The translations under genes were made by a program, and so were the position numbers. The notes beneath the pieces are model-generated. The model saw only the letters and a list, made by a program, of their open reading frames with translations. It did no database searches and was not told the DNA's origin. DNA of 64,000 nt from Pholiota molesta (Eukaryota > Basidiomycota > Agaricomycetes > Agaricales > Strophariaceae): positions 930,001-994,000 of the forward strand of contig JACGCK010000001.1 in the NCBI GenBank assembly GCA_014925825.1. Reading direction: 5' to 3'. Below are positions 12,172-25,016 of this stretch, in pieces. Numbering within the stretch: position 1 is the first letter of the stretch; each line of letters begins with the position of its first letter.

Positions 12172-13228
12172 ATGCTGCTTGGCGCAATACGGAGCGCAGT
12201 CTCCGTGCGCTCGTCTGCTCGCGCTCTGAGCACATCATGTTCCAAAATGTCCTCCTTCGCCAGGGCCACAGTGGTGCATACACCAAATCGCTCGTTAAAG
12301 TCCACTCTTATCAAGTCATCGGGGCCCTTAGGAAGAGGATTATACCATGCGTTGCCCAAATTATCTTCCCATCTTATTCCATTGAACTCACGCTCTCTAC
12401 ACGCGTCGCCCTCAAATTTAAATCAAAGCCAACCAGAAGCACTTCCCCCAGTTTTGCCCACTCCCGCGGTCGGGAGATGGCTGCTTCTATCTTCGACTTT
12501 AGTGCTAGGAATCATCGTGGTCGGTGGAATCACTCGATTGACAGAGTCCGGTCTAAGCATTACGGAATGGCGACCTATAACTGGCATCCTTCCTCCTTTG
12601 ACCCATGACGAGTGGATGATTGAATTCGAGAAATATAAAACTACACCGGAATTTAAGCTGTGCGCCTGGTATCCTGTAACAATGTGTCTTATCATGTTTA
12701 CGAATATTACTCTAGGACGAATCATTCCATTTCTCTCGAGGACTTCAAGTCTATATTCTATATGGAATGGGGCCACCGGGTTCTCGGTCGCCTCATCGGC
12801 GTCGTCTTTGTAGGACCACTTGTGTACTTTGCAGTCCGCCGCAAGATCAGCAAGTCCATGGCATTGAAATTTACGGGTCTTTCTCTTCTTATTGGTGCAC
12901 AGGGTGCTCTTGGATGGTACATGGTTAAATCTGGCCTTGAAGAGTCTCTTATGGAGACACCAGGGGCCGTACCGCGGGTATCACAGTATCGTCTTGCAGC
13001 TCACCTTGGCATGGCCTTCCTTCTCTATATAGGAATGTTTGGGTCAGGCATGGCTATCATCAAGGACTTCAAGTTTGCGAACGGCACCGCATGGCAAGAG
13101 ACGCGCACAAAGGCGCTCCAGAAGATTTTGTCCAATCCTACACTTCTTTCTTTCAAGAGACAAGCCTGGGTTCTGACTGGTCTTGTCTTTTTAACGGCGC
13201 TGTCAGGTGAGTAGCATTCACTTTCATG

Positions 13229-13261
<33 letters not shown>

Positions 13262-13829
13262 CTGATAGAGATATGTGTGTAGGTGCCTTCGTAGCTGGCT
13301 TGGATGCAGGCTTGCTCTACAACGAATTTCCATTAATGGGTGGCCGTCTTGCTCCACCAACGGATGAACTCTTCTCTGAAAACTACGCCAAAAATGCAGA
13401 CAAATCTGACAAGTGGTGGCGCAATGTGTTCGAAAATCCAACCACTGTGCAATTCGATCACAGAGTCCTTGTGCGTAAAATCTCCTTGTAGACAATGAGT
13501 TCTGTTCATGTGAACATCTTATTATCTAGGCGATGACTACGTACGCTGCGACTGCAGCCTTATATGCGCGCACATTTACGCCTGCGATGCGTTCTGCATT
13601 ACCTCCTCTCACACGAATGGCAACAATGGCGGCATTTGCTATGGCCAACGTACAAGTGGCACTGGGCATAAGCACACTTTTATACCTTGTCCCGGTTCCT
13701 TTAGCAGCTGCGCATCAAGCAGGAAGTGTCATGCTTTTGAGTGCTATGGTGCATTTATTAATTACAATGCGGAACCCAAGTGCAGCAGCACGGGTATGGC
13801 GAAGGATAATTGCAAAAAGTAAAGTCTAA
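12172..13829 (+). CDS. COX15: haem A synthase, inner mitochondrial membrane
   Basis: Converts haem O to haem A for cytochrome c oxidase. The ATG at 12172 opens a long presequence. Mature features: a first membrane span ([20 protein letters not shown]), the signature [18 protein letters not shown], and [19 protein letters not shown] with a conserved haem-ligand-type histidine. Further spans read [17 protein letters not shown] and [15 protein letters not shown], then [27 protein letters not shown] and [19 protein letters not shown] 47-nt intron (near 12675-12721) joins KLCAW to [11 protein letters not shown] later intron contains a (TG)n microsatellite. No frame break. The stop is at 13827-13829, convergent with PRE5. 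Confidence 0.95.
13232..13260. repeat. (TG)n microsatellite in COX15 intron
   Basis: About 14 uninterrupted TG units lie within the intron that follows ...FLTALSG. They sit downstream of the GTGAGT donor and do not affect coding. Likely length-polymorphic. Confidence 0.9.
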
Positions 13830-14006
13830 TTTATCGGTATACTTAATTTGGACTTCAGACCCTTAGAGGCTGGAATGCATGTACATTTCTTAATCAGACT
13901 ACACCACTCAACAATTTCACGCACATCACAAAAAGCGCATCAATTGAGTATTCAATATAGGAAAAGTCATGCAGAATTTGAGAGATATAGTACAGTTTGA
14001 GTGTAG

Positions 14007-15108
14007 TTATCCGGACATTGTTACATCCTGATCACCTGCTGCTGGCGCTGGAGGTGCAGCAGGAGGAGCATCTGCGGATTCTTTGGCAATCATAGTTTGC
14101 AGGAAGGGCTCCACCAACTGGTTCTCGAGAATACGGAATGACCCTTCTAGGACTTGTTTCTCCTCGAATTCGCTTTTAGGGCCGACGATACCAATTGAAG
14201 TGTTGTTGACATTGAGCTCTTTGTCTTGCTGAAGGGTCTCGCGCAGCGCGTGAAGTCCATGTCGCACGAGATCTTCGAGCGAGCCTGAAATTATAATTAA
14301 ATCAGTATTTATCCACGAAAGATTTGGCATAGCACTCACAATCAGCAAAGCTTTCGTAGTGTTTCTCTAAGTATGTCTTCGCGCTTTGACTTCGTGCACC
14401 AATCGACATTGCGTAATACTCATAAGAATTTCCAGAAGGCGAAAACTCATAGAGATGAGGTCCTCCGTTATCTTGTCCGATAACAAGGAAACCGACACCG
14501 TATGGGCGGCGTCCATATTCTTGAGTATTTACTTGTGCCTCTAAATAAATAGATAGATATTTAGGAGTGTAAGATCAACAACGATCGAGGACAACTGACT
14601 ATCAGCAATAGAAGACACGAGGCGGTTCACGGGTATGGGGCGGTTGAAGACCATTTTCGAAGACATGGCCTGTTGGCGCATGAAGTTACTTGGGAAATGG
14701 TTAATATGCATTGCGCTAAGCAGGTATACATAAATAATACCTCAAAACGCGCGCATCGGACGTCAATCCAGCGATAGCAATGCCGACATGATCATCTATT
14801 CGGAACATTTTCTGTTGGTACGATGCAAGTTCTCCTGTAGAACGCTACTTGGCCCACATTGATAATTAGATACAGAAGTAAGAGTGTTCAGTAATAAATT
14901 GCGTACTTTCAATGCCAACAGTACAGCATGGGTCTTTGAACGCAATCCAACAGCTGCTGATCCCTGCTTGACGGCCTCCAGTGCATATTCTACCTGATGC
15001 AGTCGTCCTTGGGGTGAGAAAACGGTGTTGTCGGAGTCGTAAGTGTTTCGGAACTAGGTATAGTCGTTAGCTACACGTAAAGTTATGTAGAGATGCTACA
15101 CATACCAT
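14007..15108 (-). CDS. PRE5: 20S proteasome alpha-type subunit 6 (PSMA1/PRE5)
   Basis: Alpha-ring subunit of the 20S proteasome. The coding start is the ATG at 15106-15108, immediately followed by a GTATGT donor, so the first coding exon holds only the initiator codon. The next exon reads [20 protein letters not shown] and [19 protein letters not shown], the proteasome alpha-type signature. Later exons give [34 protein letters not shown] and [18 protein letters not shown]. The last exon gives [17 protein letters not shown] and [15 protein letters not shown], then an Ala/Pro tail ending GDQDVTMSG. The C-terminal segment matches PSMA1 rather than the other alpha subunits. Five or more short introns, all GT-AG. 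Divergent from RAT1. Confidence 0.94.
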
Positions 15109-15390
15109 GATTGTATTTGAGAATGCAGTAGAGGTCAAGATCGTGAAGCTGACGCGTCCGTGGACCCATCAATTCCATTATGGGCACGTGATCTACCGTG
15201 CACAGTTTGCGGATCTGAGATCACTCGCATGTGCAGGCTGAACATTCTACTCCTTAACGCTTCACCACCACCACCAGTCTGTAACTTGTGCGGGTGAACA
15301 AGTCATAACGATCTTGATCACTCTACCCTCACTTCTGTACTTTTTATTCTATCTATTCGACGATACTAAACTAACAACTCGCACGGAGTC
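15109..15390. promoter_or_regulatory. bidirectional promoter PRE5/RAT1
   Basis: A 282-bp gap between divergent starts. It contains a CACGTG E-box at 15185-15190 and an ACGCGT (MCB-like) hexamer at 15152-15157. Factor assignments are inference only. Confidence 0.45.
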
Positions 15391-18300
15391 ATGGTATGTC
15401 TCTTACAACTTGTCCAGGGTGTACAAGGTTGACAATAGCACGCATGTAGGGTGTCCCTGCCCTTTTTCGATGGCTGAGCAAGAAATATCCTAAAATCAGT
15501 CCGTAAATCCTATTTGTACTGCAGACATTCATGCTGACACCTCATTCTAGTCTACCCTGTAACGGAAGAACAAGAAACGAAAATTCCAGGAGAAGATGGA
15601 GAAAACGTTACCATTCCCATAAACATGGCCTTGCCCAACCCGAACGGCACCGAATTTGACAATCTATATCTCGACATGAACGGCATTGTTAGTCTTTCCC
15701 ATTCTCCCTATGCAATTATTTCTCTAGGTCTAATTTCTGCGCTAGGTCCATCCATGTACGCATCCGGAGGGAAAGGTAAATGCAAAGCACCTTTGATGTC
15801 AAATTTCCAGTTTACTCATACTTACATAGCCCGCACCGGAAACGGAGGAGGAGATGATGGTCGAAATCTTCAGTTACACGGAGAGGGTGGTCAATATGAT
15901 ACGGCCCCGAAAGTTGCTGTTCATGGCCATAGGTGCGTGATGACTCCGCGTTCGGGTTATAGTTACGTCATTGATACCGGGAGATAGATGGTGTTGCACC
16001 CCGCGCCAAAATGAATCAGCAACGATCTCGCCGTTTCCGGTCTTCCCAAGAGGCGAAGGATAAGGAGGACGCTCGCAAAGAATCCGTCTTACTATGGGAA
16101 GGTCAGTAGGGATACTATTTATTCATTTTCTTGCTTATTAAGATTATATTACCAGCTATGGGAAAAGAAGTCTCCGAGGAAGAAAAGAATAAAGTTTCAT
16201 GGGATTCCAATGCAATCACTCCTGGTACTCCATTCATGGACCTGCTCGCAACGTCGTTGCGCTATTGGGTAGTGCAAAAGATGAACACGGACCCTGGTTG
16301 GAAGAATGTCTGTCGATCATTTTTTGGCTGTTTTGTAATTGAACTCACATTTTGCAGCTCCAAGTCATAATATCAGATGCGGGAGTCCCTGGAGAGGGCG
16401 AACACAAAATCATGGATTTTATTCGCCGCCAAAGAAGCAATCCTGGGCATGATCCCAACACCAAGCATGTCATTTATGGGCTCGTGAGTACTTTCCTTCC
16501 CTATTCAAATACACGAGCTGACATTTGCACAGGATGCCGATCTAATCATGCTTGCTCTGGCCACACACGAGCCTTACTTTAGGGTACTGCGAGAAGACGT
16601 GTTTGCGAACGATACGAGTCCAACTGCTTGTCGCATGTGTGGGCAGGAAGGACATTATGCTGCTCAATGTACTGGCACAAAGGCAGAAATACAGAAAAAA
16701 CCTCCATCCGATAAGAAACCGTTCATTTTTCTCGATGTTGCCATTCTACGCGAGTACCTGGAAGTGGAACTCGAGGTTCCAAATTCAATGTTCCCTTTCT
16801 CACTGGAGCAGGCTATAGATGACTGGGTGCTTCTGATATTCTTTGTCGGCAATGATTTCCTACCCCATCTTCCCTCTCTTGAGATACGAGAAGGAGCGAT
16901 TGATACACTTTTGAAGATCTGGAAACAAGAACTGCCAAGAATGGGTGGCTATATGACAAATCATGGTGATCTTGAGTTGTCACGAGCACAAATCATTCTT
17001 GAGGGTCTTGCAAAACGAGAAGATGAAATCTTCCGACGCAGACGTGAAGGTCTGTCCTATCATATTCTTCTTTAAATTGGACGCATATTTGTCCGCCAGC
17101 CTTGCGATTGTGTGATTATATTTAATTATTAATGCTTGGTTTTGTCTGTTACAGCTGAGGAACGTCAAGATCAAAACGCCAAAAGGCGTAAAATAGACCA
17201 ACAGAATAGGTCCGACTTTTCAGGATTGGCAGGCCCATCTCAGACGCTTGCGTTGACTGCTCCACCAACTGCTCCTACTACAAATACATCTTCTGCAACT
17301 GGACACCACCCACTTCCTCAGCGTCCCAGCTATGACTTTGGTGCAAACGCCGATTCCATGGGTCTTGGTGCAGCTCCTACAGCTGAATCCATTCAACATG
17401 CTCCTACGGCTGCTCAAGCACTTGCTGGATCAAACCGGGATGTGGTGCAAAATCGTCGTGCAATTCGAATGGCCAACATGAGTGCTGCCGAAGTCCTCAA
17501 GGCCGAACTGTCAGGGTTGTCTCCCGTCAAACAAACCAAGTCCGCGGTCATATCAAAGGTCGCGGTCGTGCAGAATGATGTTGGCATCGATATTCCGGGC
17601 CTTGGAGTGTCCTCTCGTCAGAACGACGAAAGTTCTTTATACACGCCCGATGCGGGTTCAATTCTAGGTGGAAGCGATGTAGATGCGGATGGCGATCCAG
17701 ATCCAGATGCTAAGATGGGTATGCTTGATTCGGAAGGAGCCAATGGTCATGAAGCCGATGTCTCCATCGGAGAGAAACGAAAATATGAGGACGGACCAGG
17801 CGATGACACGATTGACGAAATAGTGGCCATTGAAGAGGACGAAGAAGAAGCCACCGTCCCAGCATTGAAAGTCAATGCGGACGGTACCGTCGAACAAGAA
17901 GATATTGTAAAGTGAGTCTCTCGTTAGTTGCTCCCTTCATGACATATAACTAATCACGCTATCCCCATCGTAGATTATGGGAACCTGGGTATAAAGAACG
18001 CTATTACCGACAAAAGTTTGGAGTGGAACTAAATGATGCGAATTTTCGTAAAGAGTAAGAAGTTCATCCAATTCTTTGCGTTCTTCGAGTGCTTAAATTG
18101 ACTTATTAAATAGGCTCACAAAAAGTTATATCGAGGGACTAGCCTGGGTCCTTCGATATTATTACCAAGGAGTATGTATATTGTATTGTTTCAGTTTCTT
18201 TATAATTCTAACTTCCTTCCAGACACCTTCCTGGCAATGGTATTATCCATATCATTTTGCTCCATTTGCCGCAGATTTCGAGGAGATCGACAAAATGAAA

Positions 18301-19597
18301 ATCGAGTTCGAGCTTGGCGAACCCTTCAAGCCCTTCGAACAACTTATGGGTGTTTTTCCAGCAGCAAGGTCAGTCGTATAACTCATTAAACAGACCCTCG
18401 ATGTTCACGATTTAAATCAGTCGACAACATATTCCATCAGTGTTTCATCGATTCATGATTGACGAAGATTCTCCTATAATCGACTTTTACCCCTCGACGT
18501 TTCAAATAGACATGAACGGGAAGAAGATGGCGTGGCAAGGTGTTGCCCTCCTTCCTTTCATCGACCAAAAGCGTCTGCTAGAAGCGATGGCATTAGAATA
18601 TCCCAATTTGACGGAAGAAGAAATCAAAAGGAACCGTTGGGGAAATAATGTGATATATGCGTCCTCTGAGCATCCTATATACCCCTTCTATGAAGCTTTA
18701 TATGGAAAGAGGAAGTCTCAAGATGTATGTTGCTCTCTATTATCTCCTGTGATTTGTTTAATCATCTTCTTGCAGCCTGTTTCTCTAGATATAACTTTGA
18801 GCAAAGGGATGAGTGGAAGCGTCCTCCCTAATCCGGATTGTATCCCTGGTTCTACCTACAGCAGTCCGCTAGCCAGTCAGGGCCTACCCGATATCAAGAA
18901 CGATCGCTCTCTTTCGGTTCTCTATTTCTTCCCCAAGCAACTCACTCCTCACCGATCCGTTTTTCTTCCTGGAGCTAGACCACCACCTCGTGTTCTGTCT
19001 GGAAATGATTTAGAGGTCACTCGAAATGGGGGCCGTGGTCGTGGTCGCGGAGGATGGGATCGCGGTGGTGGGCAGAGTGGTCGAGGAAATGGCTATGATC
19101 GCAGCCGCAATGATCCTTTCCATTCACGACCAAACAACTATGGCCCGCAGTCATATGGAAACGATCGTGGACCTCCAAATAGGGGAGGAGGTTACGCAAG
19201 TAATTATGCAAGAGGAAGCTACGAAGATAGGAGTTATGGCTCATATCAACAAAATTCCTATCAGTCTCGACCTTATCCAGCACAACCACCGTCGAATAAT
19301 TATGGCACTTCTGGCGGATACTCTGCACGGGGATCAGCGTATGGAGGATATGGAGCGGAGCCTTCCCGCGGTAACGCTCCTAGAGGGTACAGTTCTTACA
19401 ACAACAGTACTCGAAGTGCATTTCCACCACCGCAAAGCAACTCCAGCTCTTACGGTAACGCTGGCGCAGGCGCAGGTTATGGAGGCTATGGAGGTTACGG
19501 AGGTTATGGTAATAATGCTCCCAATCTAGGCTATCCGTCCAGAGGCGGAGTTCCTTACAACGCTAATCCTTCCCGTGGCAGGGGGCGAGGGTGGTAG
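15391..19597 (+). CDS. RAT1: nuclear 5'-3' exoribonuclease RAT1/XRN2
   Basis: Exoribonuclease for transcription termination and rRNA processing. The initiator ATG (15391-15393) is its own coding exon, followed by [16 protein letters not shown]. The catalytic half reads [58 protein letters not shown] and [16 protein letters not shown], containing the acidic metal ligands. A CCHC zinc knuckle ([14 protein letters not shown]) lies near 16630-16670, followed by [20 protein letters not shown]. The second conserved half includes [16 protein letters not shown] and [16 protein letters not shown]. The C-terminus (from about 19025) is a 190-residue RGG/GYG low-complexity tail ending PSRGRGRGW. About a dozen introns are all consistent and no frame break was found. 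This makes the gene a useful internal control for sequence quality. Confidence 0.95.
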
Positions 19598-20018
19598 ATA
19601 TTCAATGTTTGACCATTGTTTATTTCAGTACAATCATCATTTACGTAGGGAGTGTGCAGACAACCTTGGTATGACAGTACAGCATTCAGTAAATCCAGTT
19701 TAGAGCCAAAATATAAATTTTGGGGTACTATGACCTACTTGTTTAACGACGTCTAACCATGTTTACAGTGTTCATCTGCCTGTTATAGGGTATGTTCTTA
19801 GGTTCCATGGGTGTAGATCTTTCGCGGGTTGGTTTTATCGACCGCCCATTCAATATCTAACGACTGTGCGCGATAAAATTTCGGAAGTTACATAGATAAT
19901 TATATGCATTCGTCCAGACTAAACGAGACATGTCCTTCAATGGCAATCACAAATTTACAGTAATACTCGTGTCCTAAAAGATCGGATTCTCGAAGTGTTC
20001 TTTCACCAATTCGATGCG
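19598..20018. other. intergenic, convergent 3' ends
   Basis: About 420 bp between the stops of RAT1 (+) and the unknown minus-strand gene. AT-rich 3' flanking sequence; nothing recognised. Confidence 0.5.
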
Positions 20019-22495
20019 TCAATAATCTCCTCCATATCCATGGCTCCTCGTTTTAGGGATGCCAACGGGTTGCCCGTATCCCGGAGTATATGTGGTGGGT
20101 GGGACATATCCTCCTGCAGGTGCGTATCCTCCAGCCGCGTTGGACATAACCCCATATCCTCCTGTAACAGGCTGCGCACCCACCGCGTACGGCACAGGTA
20201 CTGCTGCTCCTCGAGGCAAACAAACGATATACACAGAATAAGTTTTGTCCCGAGATTTGGCCCTTCTTCTCGCTTTTTTCTCTTTTCGACGTCTCCGCCT
20301 CTCTTTCTTTTCTTCATGGCGACGCCGTCTGGCCTCCTGGAGCTCTACTGTCTGGCTGTTACCCGGCCTTCCATATGGGCCAGAAGCGTGATTATATTCC
20401 GATTCAGAATCGGAAGTGGAAGTAAGCGAAGAGGAAGAATAGTCATCATCGTAGTATTGAGGAAGGCTATGGTCGATTATACCAGCCTGAGGACCAGTCC
20501 GCCTCTCTCTTCCTTTGTACAATATCAATTCTACTCCACGGTTGAAGAAGAAAGAAGCATTCCACAAATCAACAAGATCTGCTGCGAGTGTTGAGCGTCG
20601 AGGTTGCCCTTCTTTTCCAAAACTCGGGACAGGGAGTTGGCCTGTCCAAGAACGACCCAGGTCCTACAAGAAATTTGGACGAATAATTACCACATTTTAG
20701 ATAACATGAAAGGCGGAAACTCACCTGCATACAGCGCTTCCAGTCTTCTTGGTATATATCATGAGATGATAGTACTGAGGGCATTTTGGGCATCTTCGCA
20801 TCGTAAATGTCTTCCATATCTTGGATTTTGGTCATTTCGAAGGGCAAAAATGAATTTGAACCGTTGATAGGACGCGAAAATGCTTCTGGGGCAGGCAATT
20901 GTTGTGGCTCTCCAGGAATCGCAGTCACTGCTATATGAGGCGACTTTCCATAAGAGGTGCTGCTTGTTCCATATTTAGCTGGTGAAGAAATGGATCAGAT
21001 TGCTATCTTGGAAAAATCAGGGATTAGATATAAACGTACAAGGATTGGGAGAGGCCGCCCTAGAGGGTGCCCGCGATCTCGATTTGGAGCCGACGTTTGG
21101 AATGGGCTGTCCTTCCAATACGTGGCCGCGGGGATAATATTGAGCAGTCCCAAAAGGTGTTGTTGAGCGCGTTGCAGGTGACCAGTGTAAGCAGATGCCG
21201 AATTATTCGACATAGGATATCCAGAAGCTCCAGCTCCGTATGGAATCTCTCCTGCATGCATATTTGGAGAGGGGGCGATGTAAGAATTGGTTGGATACGG
21301 GCCTGGGTGCGATGGGATTTGGTGATTGCTGAAGGGCCCAGGAGCAGACTGATAAGCACCAGCAGCGGACGGATATGCATTTCTGTCAACATAATTACCA
21401 CTAATGGTTCGTGCTCTTTCGTATGTATCGTCATTGGTACTATATTTGCCCGTTCTTTTTGGGTTGCTGGACTTTCTGTCGCGTTCATAATCCTTCTGAC
21501 GGTCGATATCCAAATCGTTGAATTGATTCGCCAGATCTCCATAAGCGCTTCCATTGGCACTCGGATTTCGACTATGGCTACGACCATCCATTCCGGAAGG
21601 GTATATGGGTACGCCAGGAGCAGCATGAAGACCAGCATAATCTGAATAAGGACTTGTTCCGTAACCATTCATTTGACTTGGATGTACAGGATATCCACCA
21701 CTGCCACTAGTGGATGGAAAAGCAATATCTGGTCCGTTTTGAGCCCCAGTATTAAAACTTTTACGGCGGTCACGATTTGTAGTTGACTGAGCATCGCGTT
21801 CGCGAGCCATCCGGAGGTCGTAATCTGGGTCCTTTCGACTATTCGTCTCCACTTCGCGATAGCGCTTTGCTTCTGCCTTCTCTTCGTGTTTTCGGCGCTT
21901 TTCGTCACTGCGCTGCCTGGATACAAATAGAACAAAATTCACATGGGATGAACAAAGAGTGACAATCATCCGCACCAGTCATGGGTTGACGGAACCTGCC
22001 CATTCGGATTCCAACCAGCTGGAACCTATGAAAAGATGGTAAATGCTCGGTCCTTATAATGTTTTCGTGGACACGACACTAACTGCAGACGCATAAGGCT
22101 GAGCGCCAGGTGGAACGACCGACGAAGGATCGGCTTTCATCCATTGGATGCCACTCACGACTCCGCTAGGGGTATGATAACTGTAGGCGTCGTTATCAAT
22201 GACTTGGATTACGGCCCAACCACAGTAGAAATGAGCTTAGTTACATACCTAGCAGCTACAGCTCTATCGGATTTGAATCAGCATCTGATTGTTCTCTTTC
22301 CCATGTTCTGTCTACACACCTGTATGGCTCATATATTATTCGCCCGTCTGGCCCAGTTGAGGTTTTGTACGTTATAGCCCCAGGTCCTACTTGAGCAGGT
22401 CCGGTCGGTAGAGAGTGAGGACGGTACTGAGGATCGGATGATGATCCATAAGGGGAGGGTGGTCTGAACGGTGAAGGGGCCCTATTGCTCTGCAT
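20019..22495 (-). CDS. conserved hypothetical protein, disordered with basic Arg/Lys/Glu-rich C-terminal stretch
   Basis: I do not recognise a family. The likely start is the ATG at 22493-22495 (MQSNRAPSPFRPPSPYG), because the frame upstream lacks an ATG. Exons then give GVVSGIQWMKADPSSVVPPG, VPAGWNPNGQVPSTHDW and a charged helix (QRSDEKRRKHEEKAEAKRY). A Ser/Tyr/Pro/Gly-rich central region follows. Next come QDMEDIYDAKMPKMPSVL, IYQEDWKRCMQ and DLGRSWTGQLPVPS. The only clearly folded-looking part is LAADLVDLWNASFFFNRGVE, after which come a Ser/Asp/Glu stretch and a dense basic run (RRHEEKKERRRRRKEKKARR). The end is Gly/Tyr/Pro-rich. One frame break near 21170 is resolved by a single added base (to ...TTPFGTAQYYPRGH). 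Nuclear or RNA-binding roles would fit but are guesses. Confidence 0.6.
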
Positions 22496-22912
22496 GTTGG
22501 AGTGGAATGGATGTGTCACGCCGTGAGATCTGACCTTTGGGCGTTTAAAAGGGCGGTCCAAACGTAGATGGCACGCAATGGGATGACAGCCCTTGGCCCA
22601 ATGTGCTGCTGTGCGGAAAGGGGATGAGAAAGCTATGATTTATCTGTACTCAGAAGCTGCATTGATTGCCTTGGTTTCTCCGTTTAGTTGATAATCAAAA
22701 TAATTCGGCTAGATTAGATAAAGTTGTGGTGGCGAGCTTTATCTTATAAGTATTCTCAATCATTTGAAATTCTTAGCATCAGAACGAGGAATAAGAGTGC
22801 AGATACATGAGTTATAAAGAGATTACTCCCAGAAATGAAGCTATACGACAACGAAGCGAAAAGGCGATTGAAATACAACATCCAGTGGTGTGAAGATACC
22901 ATACCATGCGGT
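22496..22912. other. intergenic between two minus-strand genes
   Basis: About 417 bp between the SEC22 stop and the start of the downstream unknown gene. It is expected to hold the SEC22 3' end and the next gene's promoter. No motif of note. Confidence 0.4.
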
Positions 22913-23799
22913 CTAAAAGAATCTCCAGTACAGAATGATGATGACGAGTAATAATACTGCACCCAGCGGTGCATACTGTCGAAGCATAGCTTGGTAGTTA
23001 ATGTTTCGTGCTGCCTTCCTATATTTTTCCGATTCAGAAACTAGAGAGGTCGATAGATGTGACATTCCTGAGATGAAGTATTATTTGCAAACTTCGCGAA
23101 GGGCATTCTTTAGCGACGTACGATCCAATGAATCACCCCTCCATAGCAATTCCTCCATATTCTTCGTCATGATCCTAGTTACATCCTGGAGGTCGTCGTT
23201 TAATTTGTCCAAATTTGAAGTTGCAGCATTGGCGGTTCGTGAATCGCGGTATAGCCTGGCCGTCTTGGACATGAAGGTATCTGTACATTTATACAGGTCA
23301 ATAAAGTATGTTCGTGTACTCAAATTCTGCTGCGACTCGCCAAAACCAACGAAAGCATACGGTTTCCGAACGGTTTCCACTTTTGGTCCGTACGTGTTGG
23401 CAAATTCCTTCGAGAGTTCTTCCAAATATGAGAAAGCGAGTTTTCTCGGATATGATTTGTCTGCGATGGTAAGGAATACAACATTATCTGCAATGAGGTA
23501 ACTACACCAACGTCAATTGACAAGTATCTAAAAAGCAAGTAGTTGCACGCACTGCAAAGTGTACGGTCCGCTCTCTATTGAGCATCTAGGCTCTGCGTTT
23601 GGAGTAATGCGGCGAAAAATGAGTTTAGATTGTTGTTTATGTTCTTGCAGAGCTTGCTCTGTCTATTTGAAGTGACACGTCGCGCAAGTTAGCGCGTTAT
23701 GGTCCAGAGGCATATATGTGTCCGAACCTGTTCGTCGTCCACACTGGCCGCCAGAGGTAGAGCATCCGAGGCTCTGACAATAATCGTAGAACGGACCAT
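22913..23799 (-). CDS. SEC22: R-SNARE SEC22 (ER-Golgi)
   Basis: Vesicle SNARE of ER-Golgi traffic. The ATG at 23799 opens the longin domain: MVRSTIIVRASDALPLAASV, then KLIFRRITPNAEPRCSIESG, YLIADNVVFLTIADKSYPRK and LAFSYLEELSKEFANTYGPK. The SNARE region reads LDKLNDDLQDVTRIMTKNME, then MSHLSTSLVSESEKYRKAAR. A single C-terminal membrane anchor (LGAVLLLVIIILYWRFF) precedes the stop at 22913-22915. The zero-layer arginine of R-SNAREs is the R in DVTRIM. Length and domain order match Sec22. About six short GT-AG introns, frame intact. Divergent from MPO1, another ER membrane protein. Confidence 0.94.
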
Positions 23800-24013
23800 A
23801 TGAACGAGAAGTAGGAAGAGGACAAAGGCTTTATGGTCGGGACACGGTGACGACTCTGGAACTGGAGTCTAGAGACCACGTGGAGAGGCACAACCGTGTG
23901 ATATTGGGAACACCTGCCATTTCGGGTATCACTACATCATTGTCATCTCCTATATCTGGCGACATACATGTTTCTATGTTCTAACTTAATCTCCTTCAAC
24001 ATACACCACCACC
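23800..24013. promoter_or_regulatory. divergent intergenic region SEC22/MPO1
   Basis: A 214-bp gap between head-to-head starts of two ER membrane protein genes. The bases just before the MPO1 start read CACCACCACC, a favourable initiation context. No other motif singled out. Confidence 0.4.
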
Positions 24014-24819
24014 ATGGCTATCGCCGATATCATCAACGTCGAGAAGCAGGTCAGTTTCCCTCCCAATTTCAAGGCCCAGTACTGACGGCGCTCTAGTTAG
24101 CGTTTTATGGGGCATATCATTCGAATAATGTCAACGTCCTAATTCATATAATATGTGTTCCTATGATCCTTTGGTTTGTCTCTGAATCCCTCTTTCATGG
24201 TGACCCATTCTGAGCATTTATTCATAGGTCTTTCCAAACGTTTGTCGCACCGTTCTCCCTTCCATCCTTTATTCCTGCCTATCACTATGTGATCAACGAC
24301 TACCTGGTATTCGACACGAATTATGCAACTCTTATGGGTGTTGTTTACCTAGCATACTACTACATGCTTGAGCCCGTAGCTGCCGTGAGTTGAATTATTT
24401 CATGACCAAGAGTGAATGCCCAACATCCTTGTTTCTAGTTACTATATACGCCTCAGATGGTCCTCAGTGTAATGAGTGCAACCGCCTTTTCACAAAGGCC
24501 AGACTACCTCACTAAGGCTGTTGTTATCCATGCCTTTTCGTGGATCGCTCAATTCATTGGGCATGGGTTTGCGGAGGGAAGGGCACCGGCACTATTTGAT
24601 AACCTTGTCGGAGGTAAATCTGCCATCTTTCAAATTCTTCACTCACGTAGCTGATATCTTTCCATAGCCGTCGTTCTTGCGCCCTTCTTTGTTCATCTGG
24701 AAATTCTTTTCAGCCTTGGATATCGACCTGCGATGCACAAACGCATCACTAATGCGATCGGTATGGAGATCGCAAGGATCCGTAAAGCGGAAGGTGACAA
24801 GAAACGGAAAGCCTCATAG
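24014..24819 (+). CDS. MPO1: DUF962 membrane protein, 2-hydroxy fatty acid dioxygenase (Mpo1-like)
   Basis: Member of the DUF962/YGL010w family. Yeast Mpo1 is an ER Fe(II)-dependent dioxygenase in alpha-oxidation of 2-hydroxypalmitate from phytosphingosine breakdown. Starts MAIADIINVEKQ, then LAFYGAYHSNNVNVLIHIIC, the family's HxxNxxxH signature. Several membrane spans follow (YATLMGVVYLAYYYMLEPVA, then LVGAVVLAPFFVHLEILFSL). A second conserved His-containing stretch reads VIHAFSWIAQFIGHGFAEGR. Ends with a basic tail, KAEGDKKRKAS. Five exons, all introns GT-AG. Histidine content and spacing fit a metal enzyme, but activity is inferred from the family. Confidence 0.9.
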
Positions 24820-25016
24820 GTCTTTGGACAAGTGCTAGTGCTTGATATACTGAATCTAGCCTCGAGCACACTACTTTCCATGATTTTCATCAATTCAGCT
24901 TGATTGTATACTTGTATAGATCCTCATCAAATAGGATCACAGATATTGCTACTTTGTACAATAATACCTTCCTTGATAGCAACGCGGTTATCATTCAGCC
25001 ACTCAATAATTTCTTA

